This document shows, piece after piece, positions 14,233 through 23,001 of a stretch of 64,000 bases of DNA (position 1 is its first letter; each line of letters begins with the position of its first letter). The stretch is from NCBI GenBank assembly GCA_945861665.1, contig CAMAVS010000001.1, positions 1 through 64,000 on the forward strand, given 5' to 3'. The notes under the pieces are model-generated. The model was not told the origin of the DNA, made no database searches, and saw only the letters and a list, made by a program, of their open reading frames with translations. Position numbers and translations under genes: made by a program. The DNA comes from Chitinophaga pinensis (lineage in GTDB: Bacteria > Bacteroidota > Bacteroidia > UBA4408).

Positions 14233-16728
14233 ATGCGAAGCAGTATCAGTCCGTTTTTATTTCTTTTTTTTACCCTATTTTTTGTTGTTCAAACCGAAGC
14301 ACAAAACAAAGCTACTGTTTATGGAACCATAAAAGACAGTGAAACAAAAAACGCTATTGAATTTGCTACCATATCCTTATCGGGTGAAGCCGGTGGAGTG
14401 AATACCGACAAAGATGGCAAGTATGAACTGATAGTTCCTGCAGGAAAGGAAATAACAATTGTTATTTCCCATTTAAGCTACGGCAATACCTTCATAAAAA
14501 TGAAGTTGGCAGCAGGTGAAAAAAAGGAAATAAGTCCGAACATTAAAATAAACAGCATAAGCTTTACACAAGTAGAGATAGAAGATATTCAAGGACGCAG
14601 AGGTACTATGAGACGTATCGACCCCAAACTTATTTCTGTTTTTCCAACGGCTGGAAGCGGTGTAGAAGCCTTGCTTAAAACCCTACCTGGTGTTGTATCT
14701 AACAACGAGCTTAGTTCACAATATTCGGTGCGCGGTGGTAATTACGATGAGAACCTTATTTATGTGAACGACATTGAAGTATACCGACCATTTTTAGTGC
14801 GCTCGGGTCAGCAAGAAGGACTTAGTTTTATTAATTCCGATATGGTTTCTTCTATCCTTTTTTCATCGGGCGGATTTGATGCGAGGTACGGTGATAAAAT
14901 GTCATCGGTATTAGATGTTCAATATCGCAAGCCGAGAGAATTTGGCGGAACCGTTACGGGTAGTGTATTGGGTGGCGCATTACATTTAGAAGGAATCTCA
15001 AAAAGTGCTCGATTAACTTATCAATTGGGCTTAAGACAGCGTTCCAACAAATATATATTGAGCGCCCTTGATACAAAAGGTGAATACAAACCTAGCTTTG
15101 TAGACGGGCAATTTTTTGTTACCTACGATTTCACTCCCGAATTCGAAATAAATATATTAGGAAATTATGCCCGAAACAAATATCAACTTATACCCGAAAA
15201 CCGCGAAACAGACTTTGGTACTGTAAATGAGGCACTGCGTTTAAAAGTATATTTTGATGGAAAAGAAGTGGACGATTACGAAACATACACAGGAGCTATA
15301 TCTGCTATCTATCGTCCAAATAAGGATTTAAAATTAAAATTTATTACTTCCGCTTACCAATCAAAAGAGTTTGAAACATATGATATACAAGGTCAGTATT
15401 ATATTTACCAATTGGAAAACGACTTTGCAAAAGACAATTTTGGAGATATAAAATTCAGTCGCGGTGTAGGAACATTTTTTAATCACGCACGCGATTATTT
15501 AACGGCAACTGTTTACAATGCTGAGCATAAAGGCTATTACAAAGACTGGCGTTGGGGTACTAAATACCAACACGAACAGATTAACGATCAATTGAGTGAA
15601 TGGAAAATGGTGGACAGTGCAGGATACTCCTTGCCCTTAAATCCATCTAGCAGCATTGACTTGCAAGATGTAGTAAAACAAAAAATAAGTATTGGTTCAA
15701 ACCGTTTCACTTCCTATTTACAAAACACTTGGAGTTGGGGCAATAGCAAGGACTACTCCCTCACTGCAGGTGTAAGAACCAATTATTGGGATTTAAACAA
15801 TCAGTTTTTGGTGAGTCCTCGCGCTACCTTTTCAATAAAACCAAACTGGAAAAAAGATTTTTTATTTCGTGCCTCCAGCGGTTATTATTACCAACCCCCT
15901 TTTTACAGGGAGCTTCGCGACTTCCAAGGCAATATCAATTACAACTTAAAAGCACAAACCTCCATTCACTTTGTGTTGGGCAGCGACTACAATTTCAAAG
16001 CGTGGAACAGGCCTTTCAAATTTGTTTCGGAACTTTATTATAAACATTTAGACAACCTTGTGCCTTATGAAATAGACAATGTACGCATACGCTATTATGC
16101 AAAAAACAATGCTCGGGGATACGCCACAGGCATTGATATGAAGGTGAATGGGGAATTTGTAAACGGCATTGAATCGTGGTTTAGTTTATCCGTTATGCAA
16201 ACCAAAGAAGATTTGAAAGACGATTTTTATTACCAATACTTAAATAGCGATGGTGTGGTTATAATACCGGGATACACCACCAACAATGTTAAAACAGACA
16301 GTGTACGCAAAGAGCCTGGCTATATCCCGCGTCCAACTGACCAGCGCGTGAACGTAGGAATATTTTTCCAAGATTATATTCCGCGCCTTCCTGCTTTTAA
16401 AATGCACCTTAACTTTTTATTGGGAACCGGTATGCCTTTTGGTCCGCCTAGCTTTCAACGTTACAAAGACACGCTCCGTATGCCTCCTTACCGCAGAGTC
16501 GACATTGGTTTTAGTTACCAAATAAAAAGCGAAGAGAAGGAATTGAAGAAAAAAAACCCATTGCATTATATAAAATCGATGTGGATAAGTTTGGAAGTTT
16601 TTAATTTACTTCAAGTAAATAATACCATTTCCTATTTGTGGATAAAGGATGTTACAAACCGTGAATACGCCATTCCTAATTACCTTACAGCAAGGCAGCT
16701 CAATTTGAAGTTGATAACGAAGTTTTAG
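14233..16728 (+). CDS. TonB-dependent outer-membrane receptor with carboxypeptidase-like domain
   Basis: The protein has 831 residues from MRSSISPFLFLFF; the signal peptide ends at about TEAQ. The track start 17 codons upstream would bury the signal peptide. Residues about 25-110 form a carboxypeptidase-regulatory-like domain (ATVYGTIKDSETKNAIEFAT). The plug domain follows, with VEALLKTLPGVVSNNELSSQ and YSVRGGNYDENLIYVNDIEVYRP, and then a long beta-barrel ending in an aromatic-poor LNLKLITKF. It probably imports a ligand across the outer membrane with TonB. No SusD partner is adjacent, so the ligand is unknown. Confidence 0.9.
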   Translation: MRSSISPFLFLFFTLFFVVQTEAQNKATVYGTIKDSETKNAIEFATISLSGEAGGVNTDKDGKYELIVPAGKEITIVISHLSYGNTFIKMKLAAGEKKEISPNIKINSISFTQVEIEDIQGRRGTMRRIDPKLISVFPTAGSGVEALLKTLPGVVSNNELSSQYSVRGGNYDENLIYVNDIEVYRPFLVRSGQQEGLSFINSDMVSSILFSSGGFDARYGDKMSSVLDVQYRKPREFGGTVTGSVLGGALHLEGISKSARLTYQLGLRQRSNKYILSALDTKGEYKPSFVDGQFFVTYDFTPEFEINILGNYARNKYQLIPENRETDFGTVNEALRLKVYFDGKEVDDYETYTGAISAIYRPNKDLKLKFITSAYQSKEFETYDIQGQYYIYQLENDFAKDNFGDIKFSRGVGTFFNHARDYLTATVYNAEHKGYYKDWRWGTKYQHEQINDQLSEWKMVDSAGYSLPLNPSSSIDLQDVVKQKISIGSNRFTSYLQNTWSWGNSKDYSLTAGVRTNYWDLNNQFLVSPRATFSIKPNWKKDFLFRASSGYYYQPPFYRELRDFQGNINYNLKAQTSIHFVLGSDYNFKAWNRPFKFVSELYYKHLDNLVPYEIDNVRIRYYAKNNARGYATGIDMKVNGEFVNGIESWFSLSVMQTKEDLKDDFYYQYLNSDGVVIIPGYTTNNVKTDSVRKEPGYIPRPTDQRVNVGIFFQDYIPRLPAFKMHLNFLLGTGMPFGPPSFQRYKDTLRMPPYRRVDIGFSYQIKSEEKELKKKNPLHYIKSMWISLEVFNLLQVNNTISYLWIKDVTNREYAIPNYLTARQLNLKLITKF

Positions 16729-16772
16729 GTTTTCAAGACTACAATTTAAAACCAAATTACAATACAGGCAAT

Positions 16773-17249
16773 ATGGAATATAAATTCAACTCAAAACATT
16801 TAAATATTATTAATGTTTTGATATTTGATGGAAGCATAGATTATGAAAACATTTCAGACTTAAAATTAGAAAATGGTAAATTGGTATTTGAGATTGAGAG
16901 AAGGGCTTTTGAAAACTCAACGAGAAAATGAGTAAAAAATAACATCACGACCTATTATGGTGGAAAAAAAAGTATTTTAACATTTAATGATGTTTTATCA
17001 TTTAGTGTTCTAGAAAGTGGCAAATATCAATACAACCATTTTATTGATATGATAGAATTCGTTGATAAAAATCAAATAGTTCTTTACACTACTTTTGCTA
17101 AGATTATACTAAATGTGAAAGAATACTTTACGATAACATTAAAAGATATAGAAGATAGTGACTTTGGTAAAGGTAGTTTATCAGGTATTAAATTCTTTAC
17201 AAATGAAGAATGGCTGGAATATTTAAAAAAGGAAGATTACCCATCCTAA
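16773..17249 (+). pseudogene. Hypothetical gene interrupted by one in-frame TGA
   Basis: A frame starting with ATG at 16773 encodes 52 residues (beginning MEYKFNSKHLNIINVLIFDG) and stops at TGA 16929-16931. The same frame then stays open for 105 more codons to the TAA at 17247-17249, passing smoothly through YYGGKKSILTFNDVL into the track ORF that begins at 17049. There is no frameshift and the amino-acid character is similar on both sides. This looks like an intact protein of about 158 residues with a single nonsense mutation (for example CGA or TGG to TGA) or a sequencing error. I do not recognise the family. Confidence 0.7.
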
Positions 17250-17308
17250 GCAAAGTCTTAACTATGCTTAAATATTTACTCGATGCAACTTATCAAAATA
17301 TAATATTA

Positions 17309-17330
17309 CAGCGTAGTGAATACTACGCTG
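17309..17330. terminator. Perfect 9-bp hairpin downstream of the interrupted gene
   Basis: CAGCGTAGT-GAAT-ACTACGCTG is a perfect stem-loop about 60 nt after the stop of the interrupted gene. No T run follows on the plus strand, so it may be a terminator-like or other RNA or DNA structure. Confidence 0.4.
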
Positions 17331-17431
17331 AGGTTATAGTAATTTAAAAGACTCCTTTATCATAATCCTCGGAGTGACGACAATACTTTACTATCTGCTT
17401 CCCAACCTTATTACATTCTTAAACAAATTTG

Positions 17432-17439
17432 TACCTTTA
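17432..17439 (+). promoter_or_regulatory. Candidate -7 box of the DHH-FKBP operon
   Basis: TACCTTTA matches seven of the eight positions of TAnnTTTG and lies 22 nt before the DHH phosphoesterase ATG. Confidence 0.35.
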
Positions 17440-17461
17440 TGCTTGAATTACACCCTACTCT

Positions 17462-18481
17462 ATGATAAAAGCCAACGATATTAAAAAGCTTAAGGAACTT
17501 TTAAGTAAAAAAAAGAACATCGTTATTACTACTCACCTAAACCCCGATGGTGATGCAATGGGTTCATCGCTGGGTTTGTACAATTTTTTAGTAAAACTAA
17601 AACACAATGTAACGGTAGTAACACCCAACGATTGGCCCGATTTTTTAGCTTGGTTACCGGGTGCGAACAAAGCAGTTGATGCAAAAGCATTTCCTAAAAA
17701 AGCACATACTTTGATACAAAAAGCAGATATTGTATTCTGTTTGGATTTTAATGTTCTTTACCGCATTGACCAATTGGAAACAATTGTGGAAAATTCGAAA
17801 GCATTTAAAATACTCATCGACCACCATTTGCAACCAGGATCTTTTCCAGATATAACTTACTCCGATACTTCTGCATCATCTACCTGTCAAATGGTTTTTG
17901 AATTTATTGAAGCCATTGGTCAAAAAAAATTGGTTGACAAAAAAATAGCGACTTGTTTATATACAGGAATAATGACCGATACGGCTTCCTTGCGTTTTGA
18001 GTCGGCAACATCAATTACTTACCGCATTGCAGCAGAATTGATTGAAGCAGGCGCCCCAAAAACAAGCATACAAGAAAATGTGTACGATACTTTCAGTGAA
18101 AATAAAATGAAATTATTGGGCTATAGCATCAGCAGCAAACTATCGGCATTACACGAATTTAAAACAGCTTTTATTAGTTTAAGTGCCGATGAACTAACTC
18201 ATTACAACTACCAAAAGGGCGATACAGAAGGCATTGTAAATTATGCACTGTCTATCAAAGGAATAAAATTTGCTGCCATTTTCATTGAACGTGATAATGA
18301 AGTAAAAATGTCGTTCCGTTCAAAAGGCACCTTTGATGTAAATACATTTGCCCGAAAACACTTTGGAGGAGGCGGACATAAAAATGCAGCAGGAGCTCAA
18401 TCCGATTTAACATTGGATGAAACTATCAGCAAATTTATTGCCTTGTTAGGAGATTATAAAGCTGAGCTTAGCAAAAAATAA
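17462..18481 (+). CDS. DHH/DHHA1 phosphoesterase (NrnA-like)
   Basis: This 339-residue protein has the DHH-family metal motifs HLNPDGDAMGSSLG (residues about 25-38), CLDFN, DHHLQPG (about 121-127) and a C-terminal DHHA1 domain with RSKGTFDVNTFARKHFGGGGHKNAAGA. The length fits NrnA-type enzymes, which degrade short RNA oligonucleotides and dephosphorylate pAp; related proteins hydrolyse cyclic dinucleotides. It is cytoplasmic and Mn2+-dependent in characterised relatives. It is followed by the FKBP lipoprotein with a 1-nt gap, a link that suggests co-transcription rather than shared function. Confidence 0.9.
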   Translation: MIKANDIKKLKELLSKKKNIVITTHLNPDGDAMGSSLGLYNFLVKLKHNVTVVTPNDWPDFLAWLPGANKAVDAKAFPKKAHTLIQKADIVFCLDFNVLYRIDQLETIVENSKAFKILIDHHLQPGSFPDITYSDTSASSTCQMVFEFIEAIGQKKLVDKKIATCLYTGIMTDTASLRFESATSITYRIAAELIEAGAPKTSIQENVYDTFSENKMKLLGYSISSKLSALHEFKTAFISLSADELTHYNYQKGDTEGIVNYALSIKGIKFAAIFIERDNEVKMSFRSKGTFDVNTFARKHFGGGGHKNAAGAQSDLTLDETISKFIALLGDYKAELSKK

Positions 18482-18482
18482 A

Positions 18483-18998
18483 ATGCGCAACTGTTTTTTA
18501 TTCATTTCCTTGCTATTCATTTTTGGCTGTGGTAACGACCAACACCGAGAGGTTATCATCACCAACAAACAATTGGAGAAACCCTTGATAAACCAAAATA
18601 AGCGTTTGGTAAAAAAGGAAAAGGAAGCCATTGAAGCCTTTATTGCTCGTCATAATTGGAAAATGGATACCACAGGAACAGGCTTACGTTATATGATTTA
18701 CGAACACGGAACAGGACCTTTGGTAAAAATAGGACAAAAAGCCAAAGTGAATTTTAACATTAGTTTATTGGACGGAACAGAATGTTACAGCAGCAAAAAA
18801 AAGGGTGCCGAAGTATTTACGGTATGGGAAGATCACGTTGAAAGTGGTTTGCATGAAGGCATTATATTGATGCACGTTGGCGACAAAGCAAAATTCATTT
18901 TACCCCCTCACCTTGCTCACGGATTATTGGGCGATGACGATAAAATCCCACCCTTATCAACCATTGTTTACGATATTGAATTACTTGAGATAAAATAA
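18483..18998 (+). CDS. FKBP-type peptidyl-prolyl isomerase lipoprotein, GldI-like
   Basis: This 171-residue protein has a lipoprotein signal ending IFGC (residues about 13-16), a charged linker, and one FKBP domain at about residues 70-171 (GQKAKVNFNISLLDGTECYSS, then GLHEGIILMHVGDKAKFILPPHLAHG, ending TIVYDIELLEIK). It would catalyse cis-trans isomerisation of prolyl bonds outside the cytoplasm. The size and architecture resemble GldI, a lipoprotein needed for gliding in flavobacteria, but no gliding genes are in view. It starts 1 nt after the DHH gene. Confidence 0.85.
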   Translation: MRNCFLFISLLFIFGCGNDQHREVIITNKQLEKPLINQNKRLVKKEKEAIEAFIARHNWKMDTTGTGLRYMIYEHGTGPLVKIGQKAKVNFNISLLDGTECYSSKKKGAEVFTVWEDHVESGLHEGIILMHVGDKAKFILPPHLAHGLLGDDDKIPPLSTIVYDIELLEIK

Positions 18999-19003
18999 GA
19001 AGC

Positions 19004-19212
19004 AATTCTTTCACAATACACCTTTTCTTGTTTTCCATTTTTCAAATCGGCTGTGATTCATATACCACCAAAAGAAAATATATCACGAGGGTGATATGGC
19101 CACTATCATTTTTCCTCCGCAACCAGCATTTGGTCAAAAAGGTTATTCAAATGTTGTTGTTAGTCCGTTTAAAACTGTTAACTTTGACCTCGAATTAAAA
19201 ACCATACAATAA
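19004..19212 (+). pseudogene. Decayed FKBP-type isomerase lipoprotein
   Basis: Not in the ORF track. In the frame from 19081 to the TAA at 19210-19212 the DNA reads HEGDMATIIFPPQPAFGQKG... and ends VNFDLELKTIQ, the C-terminal strand pattern of FKBP domains (compare the VGDKATFIIPANLAYG and FDVELIEVK pattern of its neighbours). In another frame, 19004-19087 encodes LFLFSIFQIGCDSYTTK, a plausible lipoprotein signal. The middle of the domain and the start codon are missing. It sits between two intact FKBP genes, so it is best read as a dead member of the same tandem family. Confidence 0.65.
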
Positions 19213-19228
19213 ATCTTTAAAAAACGTT

Positions 19229-20137
19229 ATGAAATTAACCTTTAAATTGACATTGACCGTAACAACTTTATTAGTTATATCACTATCAGGAGCTTGTAAA
19301 AAATCAAAATATCCAGGATACAAAGAAACTGAAACAGGTTTAGCTTATAAATTTATCAAAGAAAAAAGCAGTAACAGAATGCCAAAAGAAGGCGACATTA
19401 TGTCGATTTCAATGATTTACAAAAACAGTAAAGACTCTATTATATTTGATACGAACCAAAAAGGTGGCCCAATAAAAATTCCGCTTCAAAAAGCAACTTT
19501 CAAAGGTTGTTTGGAGGAAGGTTTTGCAATGATGAGCGTTGGTGATAGTGCTAGCTTTATAATTAGTGCAGATTCTTTGTTTATAAAAACATTTAAAGGT
19601 CAATTACCTCCATTTATTGAAAAAGGAAGTGTACTTACTTTTTATGTTAAGTTAACTGACATTGAACTAAAAGCAGATTCAGAGAAAAAAATGAAAGAAG
19701 CAGCTGACCGTGAGCAAGCTGAACTTGAAGCTCAAAAAACTGCCGAACAACCAATGATTGACAAATATATTGTTGAAAATAAAATAGCTGTACAACCTAC
19801 AGCCAGTGGTTTATACTTTATTGAAACACAAAAAGGAAACAATAATAAAGTTTTGAAAGGCGATACTATTACTGTAAAATACACAGGGAAATTTCTTGAC
19901 GGAAAAGTGTTTGACAGTTCCGATAGAAGTCCGGTTCCTGTTAAATTTCAAATAGGTGTAGGACAAGTAATACCAGGATGGGATGAAGCATTGGTAATGA
20001 TGAGTGTTGGACAAAAGGCAACAGTACTTATTCCTTCAAAAATAGGATACGGTGATCAAGGTATGCAAGGAGCTATTCCTCCATACACACCATTGGTATT
20101 TGATGTTGAAGTAGTAGCAACCAAACACAATAAATAA
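19229..20137 (+). CDS. Two-domain FKBP-type peptidyl-prolyl isomerase lipoprotein
   Basis: This 302-residue protein has a signal sequence with a possible lipobox (LSGAC, about residue 23). A first, degenerate FKBP-like domain covers about 45-150 (ISMIYKNSKDSIIFDTNQKGGP, then GFAMMSVGDSASFII). A charged coiled linker at about 150-180 is followed by a canonical FKBP domain at about 190-302 with VKYTGKFLDGKVFDSSDRS, GVGQVIPGWDEAL and PSKIGYGDQGMQGAIPP. The first domain lacks several conserved active-site residues and may be a chaperone or dimerisation module. It is followed by another FKBP gene after one base. Confidence 0.88.
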   Translation: MKLTFKLTLTVTTLLVISLSGACKKSKYPGYKETETGLAYKFIKEKSSNRMPKEGDIMSISMIYKNSKDSIIFDTNQKGGPIKIPLQKATFKGCLEEGFAMMSVGDSASFIISADSLFIKTFKGQLPPFIEKGSVLTFYVKLTDIELKADSEKKMKEAADREQAELEAQKTAEQPMIDKYIVENKIAVQPTASGLYFIETQKGNNNKVLKGDTITVKYTGKFLDGKVFDSSDRSPVPVKFQIGVGQVIPGWDEALVMMSVGQKATVLIPSKIGYGDQGMQGAIPPYTPLVFDVEVVATKHNK

Positions 20138-20138
20138 T

Positions 20139-20951
20139 ATGAAAAAAGTAGCAATACTTTCACTCTCTTTTATACTGATTGCATTTGCTGGCTATGCACA
20201 AAAGAAAAAAAAAGTTACAAAAATGACCGTTGATACCATCACAACTGCATCGGGTTTGAGATATTTTATTACTCAAAAAGGAACAGGTGTTCAAGCAAAA
20301 AAAGGTGATAATGTTCTTGTGCACTACACAGGTAAACTTATGAACGATACCGTATTTGACAGTTCATACAAAAGAAACCAACCTTTTAAATTTAAGTTAG
20401 GACAAGGAATGGTTATTAAAGGTTGGGATGAAGGTATTGCCTTATTGAAAGTTGGCGACAAAGCTACTTTTATTATTCCTGCTAATTTAGCTTATGGTCC
20501 AAGAGCCAACGGAAACATTCCTGCAAACTCAACCTTAAAATTTGATGTTGAACTTATAGAAGTTAAAGAGCCAATTTGTGTAAAACCTTTTGATGTAAAT
20601 GGAATTGATACATTAACTACTCCTTCTGGTTTAAAATACATCAAGGTAAAATCACTTCAGGAAGGTGTTCAAGCATCATCAGGTAAAATGGTAGCCGTGC
20701 ATTACACCGGTTATTTATTAGACGGCACAAAATTCGACTCATCGATTGAAAGAGAGACTCCACATAATTTCCAATTGGGAGTTGGGCAAGTAATACCAGG
20801 TTGGGATGAAGGCATTGCACTTTTAAAAGTGGGTGAAAAAGCTCGTTTAATAATCCCTGCAAATCTTGCTTATGGGGCGCAAGGTGCAGGAGGCATCATT
20901 CCTCCAAATGCTACCATTGTGTTTGATGTTGAATTAATGAAGGTTCAATAA
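20139..20951 (+). CDS. Secreted tandem FKBP-type peptidyl-prolyl isomerase
   Basis: This 270-residue protein has a signal peptide (MKKVAILSLSFILIAFAGYA), a short Lys-rich spacer and two canonical FKBP domains at about 40-143 and 165-270. Both contain VHYTGKL/VHYTGYL, FDSS, GWDEGIALLKVG and LAYG motifs, so both should be active. It is likely periplasmic or surface exposed and assists folding of exported proteins. It is the last gene of the DHH-FKBP operon and ends 13 nt before a strong terminator. Confidence 0.9.
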   Translation: MKKVAILSLSFILIAFAGYAQKKKKVTKMTVDTITTASGLRYFITQKGTGVQAKKGDNVLVHYTGKLMNDTVFDSSYKRNQPFKFKLGQGMVIKGWDEGIALLKVGDKATFIIPANLAYGPRANGNIPANSTLKFDVELIEVKEPICVKPFDVNGIDTLTTPSGLKYIKVKSLQEGVQASSGKMVAVHYTGYLLDGTKFDSSIERETPHNFQLGVGQVIPGWDEGIALLKVGEKARLIIPANLAYGAQGAGGIIPPNATIVFDVELMKVQ

Positions 20952-20963
20952 TTAAAATTTATA

Positions 20964-21019
20964 AAAAAGCGAAAGGGGAGAGGCGAGGTTTACACTCGAC
21001 TTCTCCCCTTTCGCTTTTT
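20964..21019. terminator. Strong bidirectional intrinsic terminator
   Basis: AAAAAGCGAAAGGGGAGA (20964-20981) pairs perfectly with TCTCCCCTTTCGCTTTTT (21002-21019), with a small inner CGAG/CTCG stem. Poly-A on one side and poly-T on the other let it serve the FKBP operon and the convergent T9SS gene. Confidence 0.93.
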
Positions 21020-21031
21020 AAAAATTAACCA

Positions 21032-21925
21032 CTACATTATTACCAGCTTTCCATACTTCAACAATGTATTCCCGTTCCATAAACGGTAAACGTATGTCCC
21101 GTCAGCCAAACCATTCCTATCAATAAGCAATCTATTGGTATTGTTACCCACAATGGTTTTAACAATTTTGCCATTTATATCAACTAATTCAACACATACT
21201 TCATCCATAGAATTCGATACTGTTAAAACAGTTGTATTCGAAAATGGATTGGGGTAAATTTTCACCTCGTTTTTGGTTTCGTTTTCTGATACAGTCATAG
21301 GTATTTCACGTTCAAAACTCACTTCATCAATATATAGTGATGCTGTATTAAAATTAACACTATCCATTGTAAAGCAATTGTATTTACTACTTTCAAATCT
21401 TACTATTACAGAATCTGGTCGAATACCAGGTTGCATATCTGTAATATTTACCTGAAATGCAGTATAATTTGTAACATGGGCTAAAACTTGTTGACCATAA
21501 CCAATTGTATCTATTTTATTATAAATAACATTGTACTTTTTAAAGATGATAGTTATTATCGAGGAATCGCTTTCACAAAAATTTGCGTTTTTATAATATC
21601 CATTAAACGAATTGAATTTTGTACTAATTGGAGTTCCACCAGCAAGAGGAGCACTCCAAAAATTTGAAGGAGCAATTCCATTAACCATAATCCCAGGAGC
21701 AATTCCACACATTGGTACACCCTTTACTAATGCAGCATATTTCCCCGAATAACTATCTGTTGATTTAAAAGTAAGCCCCCACCAATCATCCGGTATTGTA
21801 TCCAGATTTGAATCGAGTGTCCAATTCTCGAAACCTCCATTGTTTATGTTTTGAGCATTTGCCTTAACCAATACGGCTAGCAATACTACAATCATTACTA
21901 TTGCTACTTTTATACTTGTTTTCAT
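21032..21925 (-). CDS. T9SS-secreted protein with type A sorting domain
   Basis: This 297-residue protein has a signal peptide (MKTSIKVAIVMIVVLLAVLVKANAQ), a beta-rich domain beginning NINNGGFENWTLDSN that resembles carbohydrate-binding or jelly-roll modules of Bacteroidota cargo proteins, and a C-terminal sorting domain of about 75 residues (VKIYPNPFSNTTVL, then a VELVDINGKIVKT strand, ending YGKLVIM). The sorting domain directs export by the type IX system and attachment or release at the surface. The domain before it is of unknown function. It has its own promoter and shares the terminator at 20964-21019. Confidence 0.88.
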   Translation of the reverse strand: MKTSIKVAIVMIVVLLAVLVKANAQNINNGGFENWTLDSNLDTIPDDWWGLTFKSTDSYSGKYAALVKGVPMCGIAPGIMVNGIAPSNFWSAPLAGGTPISTKFNSFNGYYKNANFCESDSSIITIIFKKYNVIYNKIDTIGYGQQVLAHVTNYTAFQVNITDMQPGIRPDSVIVRFESSKYNCFTMDSVNFNTASLYIDEVSFEREIPMTVSENETKNEVKIYPNPFSNTTVLTVSNSMDEVCVELVDINGKIVKTIVGNNTNRLLIDRNGLADGTYVYRLWNGNTLLKYGKLVIM

Positions 21926-21951
21926 AGGATGTTATTTTAATTATTACAAGA

Positions 21952-21959
21952 CAAAGGTA
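21952..21959 (-). promoter_or_regulatory. -7 promoter box of the T9SS gene
   Basis: On the minus strand this reads TACCTTTG, matching TAnnTTTG, 26 nt before the ATG. Confidence 0.5.
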
Positions 21960-21997
21960 GCTTGTACATCACATCACAAATAGGACAAAAAATGGCA

Positions 21998-22879
21998 CTA
22001 TTGGTATTTTTCACGGATAGTTTGTCTGAACTCCTTTGGCGAAATACCTGTATGGTTCTTAAAAAAACGTGCAAAGTAAGACGGGTCTTCAAAATTAAGC
22101 ATCTGAGCAATTTCATTTACACTTTCGGAGGAATGCAATAACATACGCTTAATTTCAAGCAATAAACGTTCATTGATAATATCGCTGGAAGAAACACCCA
22201 ACAGCTCTTTTACTACATCGTTTAAATGACCCGATGATACAAATAAAATATCTGCATACTCACCCGGCTTGTGCATATGAACAAAATTTTTCTCGATGGC
22301 AATTCTAAATCTTCGTATTAAATCGTTTTTAGGATTCGGTTTGTTTGCTACATCATCTGTTTGCTGCAAAAACAATCGCTTTGCATCCAACATCAACAAA
22401 TTAAGGTTTGCTCTCAGTACTTCTTCTTTGTCTTTATTATCGCTTGCAAACTCTGCTTTCATTCGTTCAAATAACTGCACGATGTCTTGTCTATTTTTTT
22501 CGGTAATGCTTACAATAGGTCTTGAAGTATTATTATTTAAAAATGGAAGCTCGTACAAAGTATCAATATTTTGTAGTTCTAACTGATAAAACTCTCTTGA
22601 AAAAAGTATAATGTAGCCATTGGAATTTAACTCCCTCTGTAGCATATGTATTTGTCCGGGCGAAACAAAATGAATGCTGTAATCACCAACTGTAAATGTA
22701 TCAAAGTCAATATCGTGACGACCACCACCCTTTATGAAAAAGAATATTTCGTAATAAGCATGTCGGTGATAGTTCAGTGAATCATAATTGCTCTTCTCGG
22801 ATAAAGAAATAAAATCGAAAGGAATGTTCTGTTCCAAACGATCATAAAACTCGTGAGTAGGTATTATCTGTTTTTTCAT
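21998..22879 (-). CDS. AraC-family transcriptional regulator
   Basis: This 293-residue protein has an N-terminal cupin-type sensing domain (about 20-110, with YHRHAYYEIFFFIKGGGRHDI) and a C-terminal double helix-turn-helix domain (about 190-290) ending with the AraC signature NFEDPSYFARFFKNHTGISPKEFR. Such proteins usually activate nearby genes in response to a small ligand. The neighbours are a T9SS gene and a divergent S41 protease gene; neither obviously shows what it controls. Confidence 0.92.
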   Translation of the reverse strand: MKKQIIPTHEFYDRLEQNIPFDFISLSEKSNYDSLNYHRHAYYEIFFFIKGGGRHDIDFDTFTVGDYSIHFVSPGQIHMLQRELNSNGYIILFSREFYQLELQNIDTLYELPFLNNNTSRPIVSITEKNRQDIVQLFERMKAEFASDNKDKEEVLRANLNLLMLDAKRLFLQQTDDVANKPNPKNDLIRRFRIAIEKNFVHMHKPGEYADILFVSSGHLNDVVKELLGVSSSDIINERLLLEIKRMLLHSSESVNEIAQMLNFEDPSYFARFFKNHTGISPKEFRQTIREKYQ

Positions 22880-22974
22880 TTAAATTTAAAATTACACAAA
22901 TTATGCCAAACTCACTATTAATTTTAAGCATTGTTAAATCAAATAGTGCCAAAGTAATATCCATTTATTTAGCT

Positions 22975-22982
22975 TAAATTTG
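22975..22982 (+). promoter_or_regulatory. -7 promoter box of the S41 protease gene
   Basis: TAAATTTG matches TAnnTTTG and lies 19 nt before the ATG at 23002. Confidence 0.5.
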
Positions 22983-23001
22983 TTTTGAAAAGCAACTCTC
23001 T

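Noticed and set aside
16929-16931. TGA as selenocysteine codon
   Set aside because: No SECIS-like hairpin is evident just downstream and the protein has no redox motif around the position; a nonsense change is simpler.
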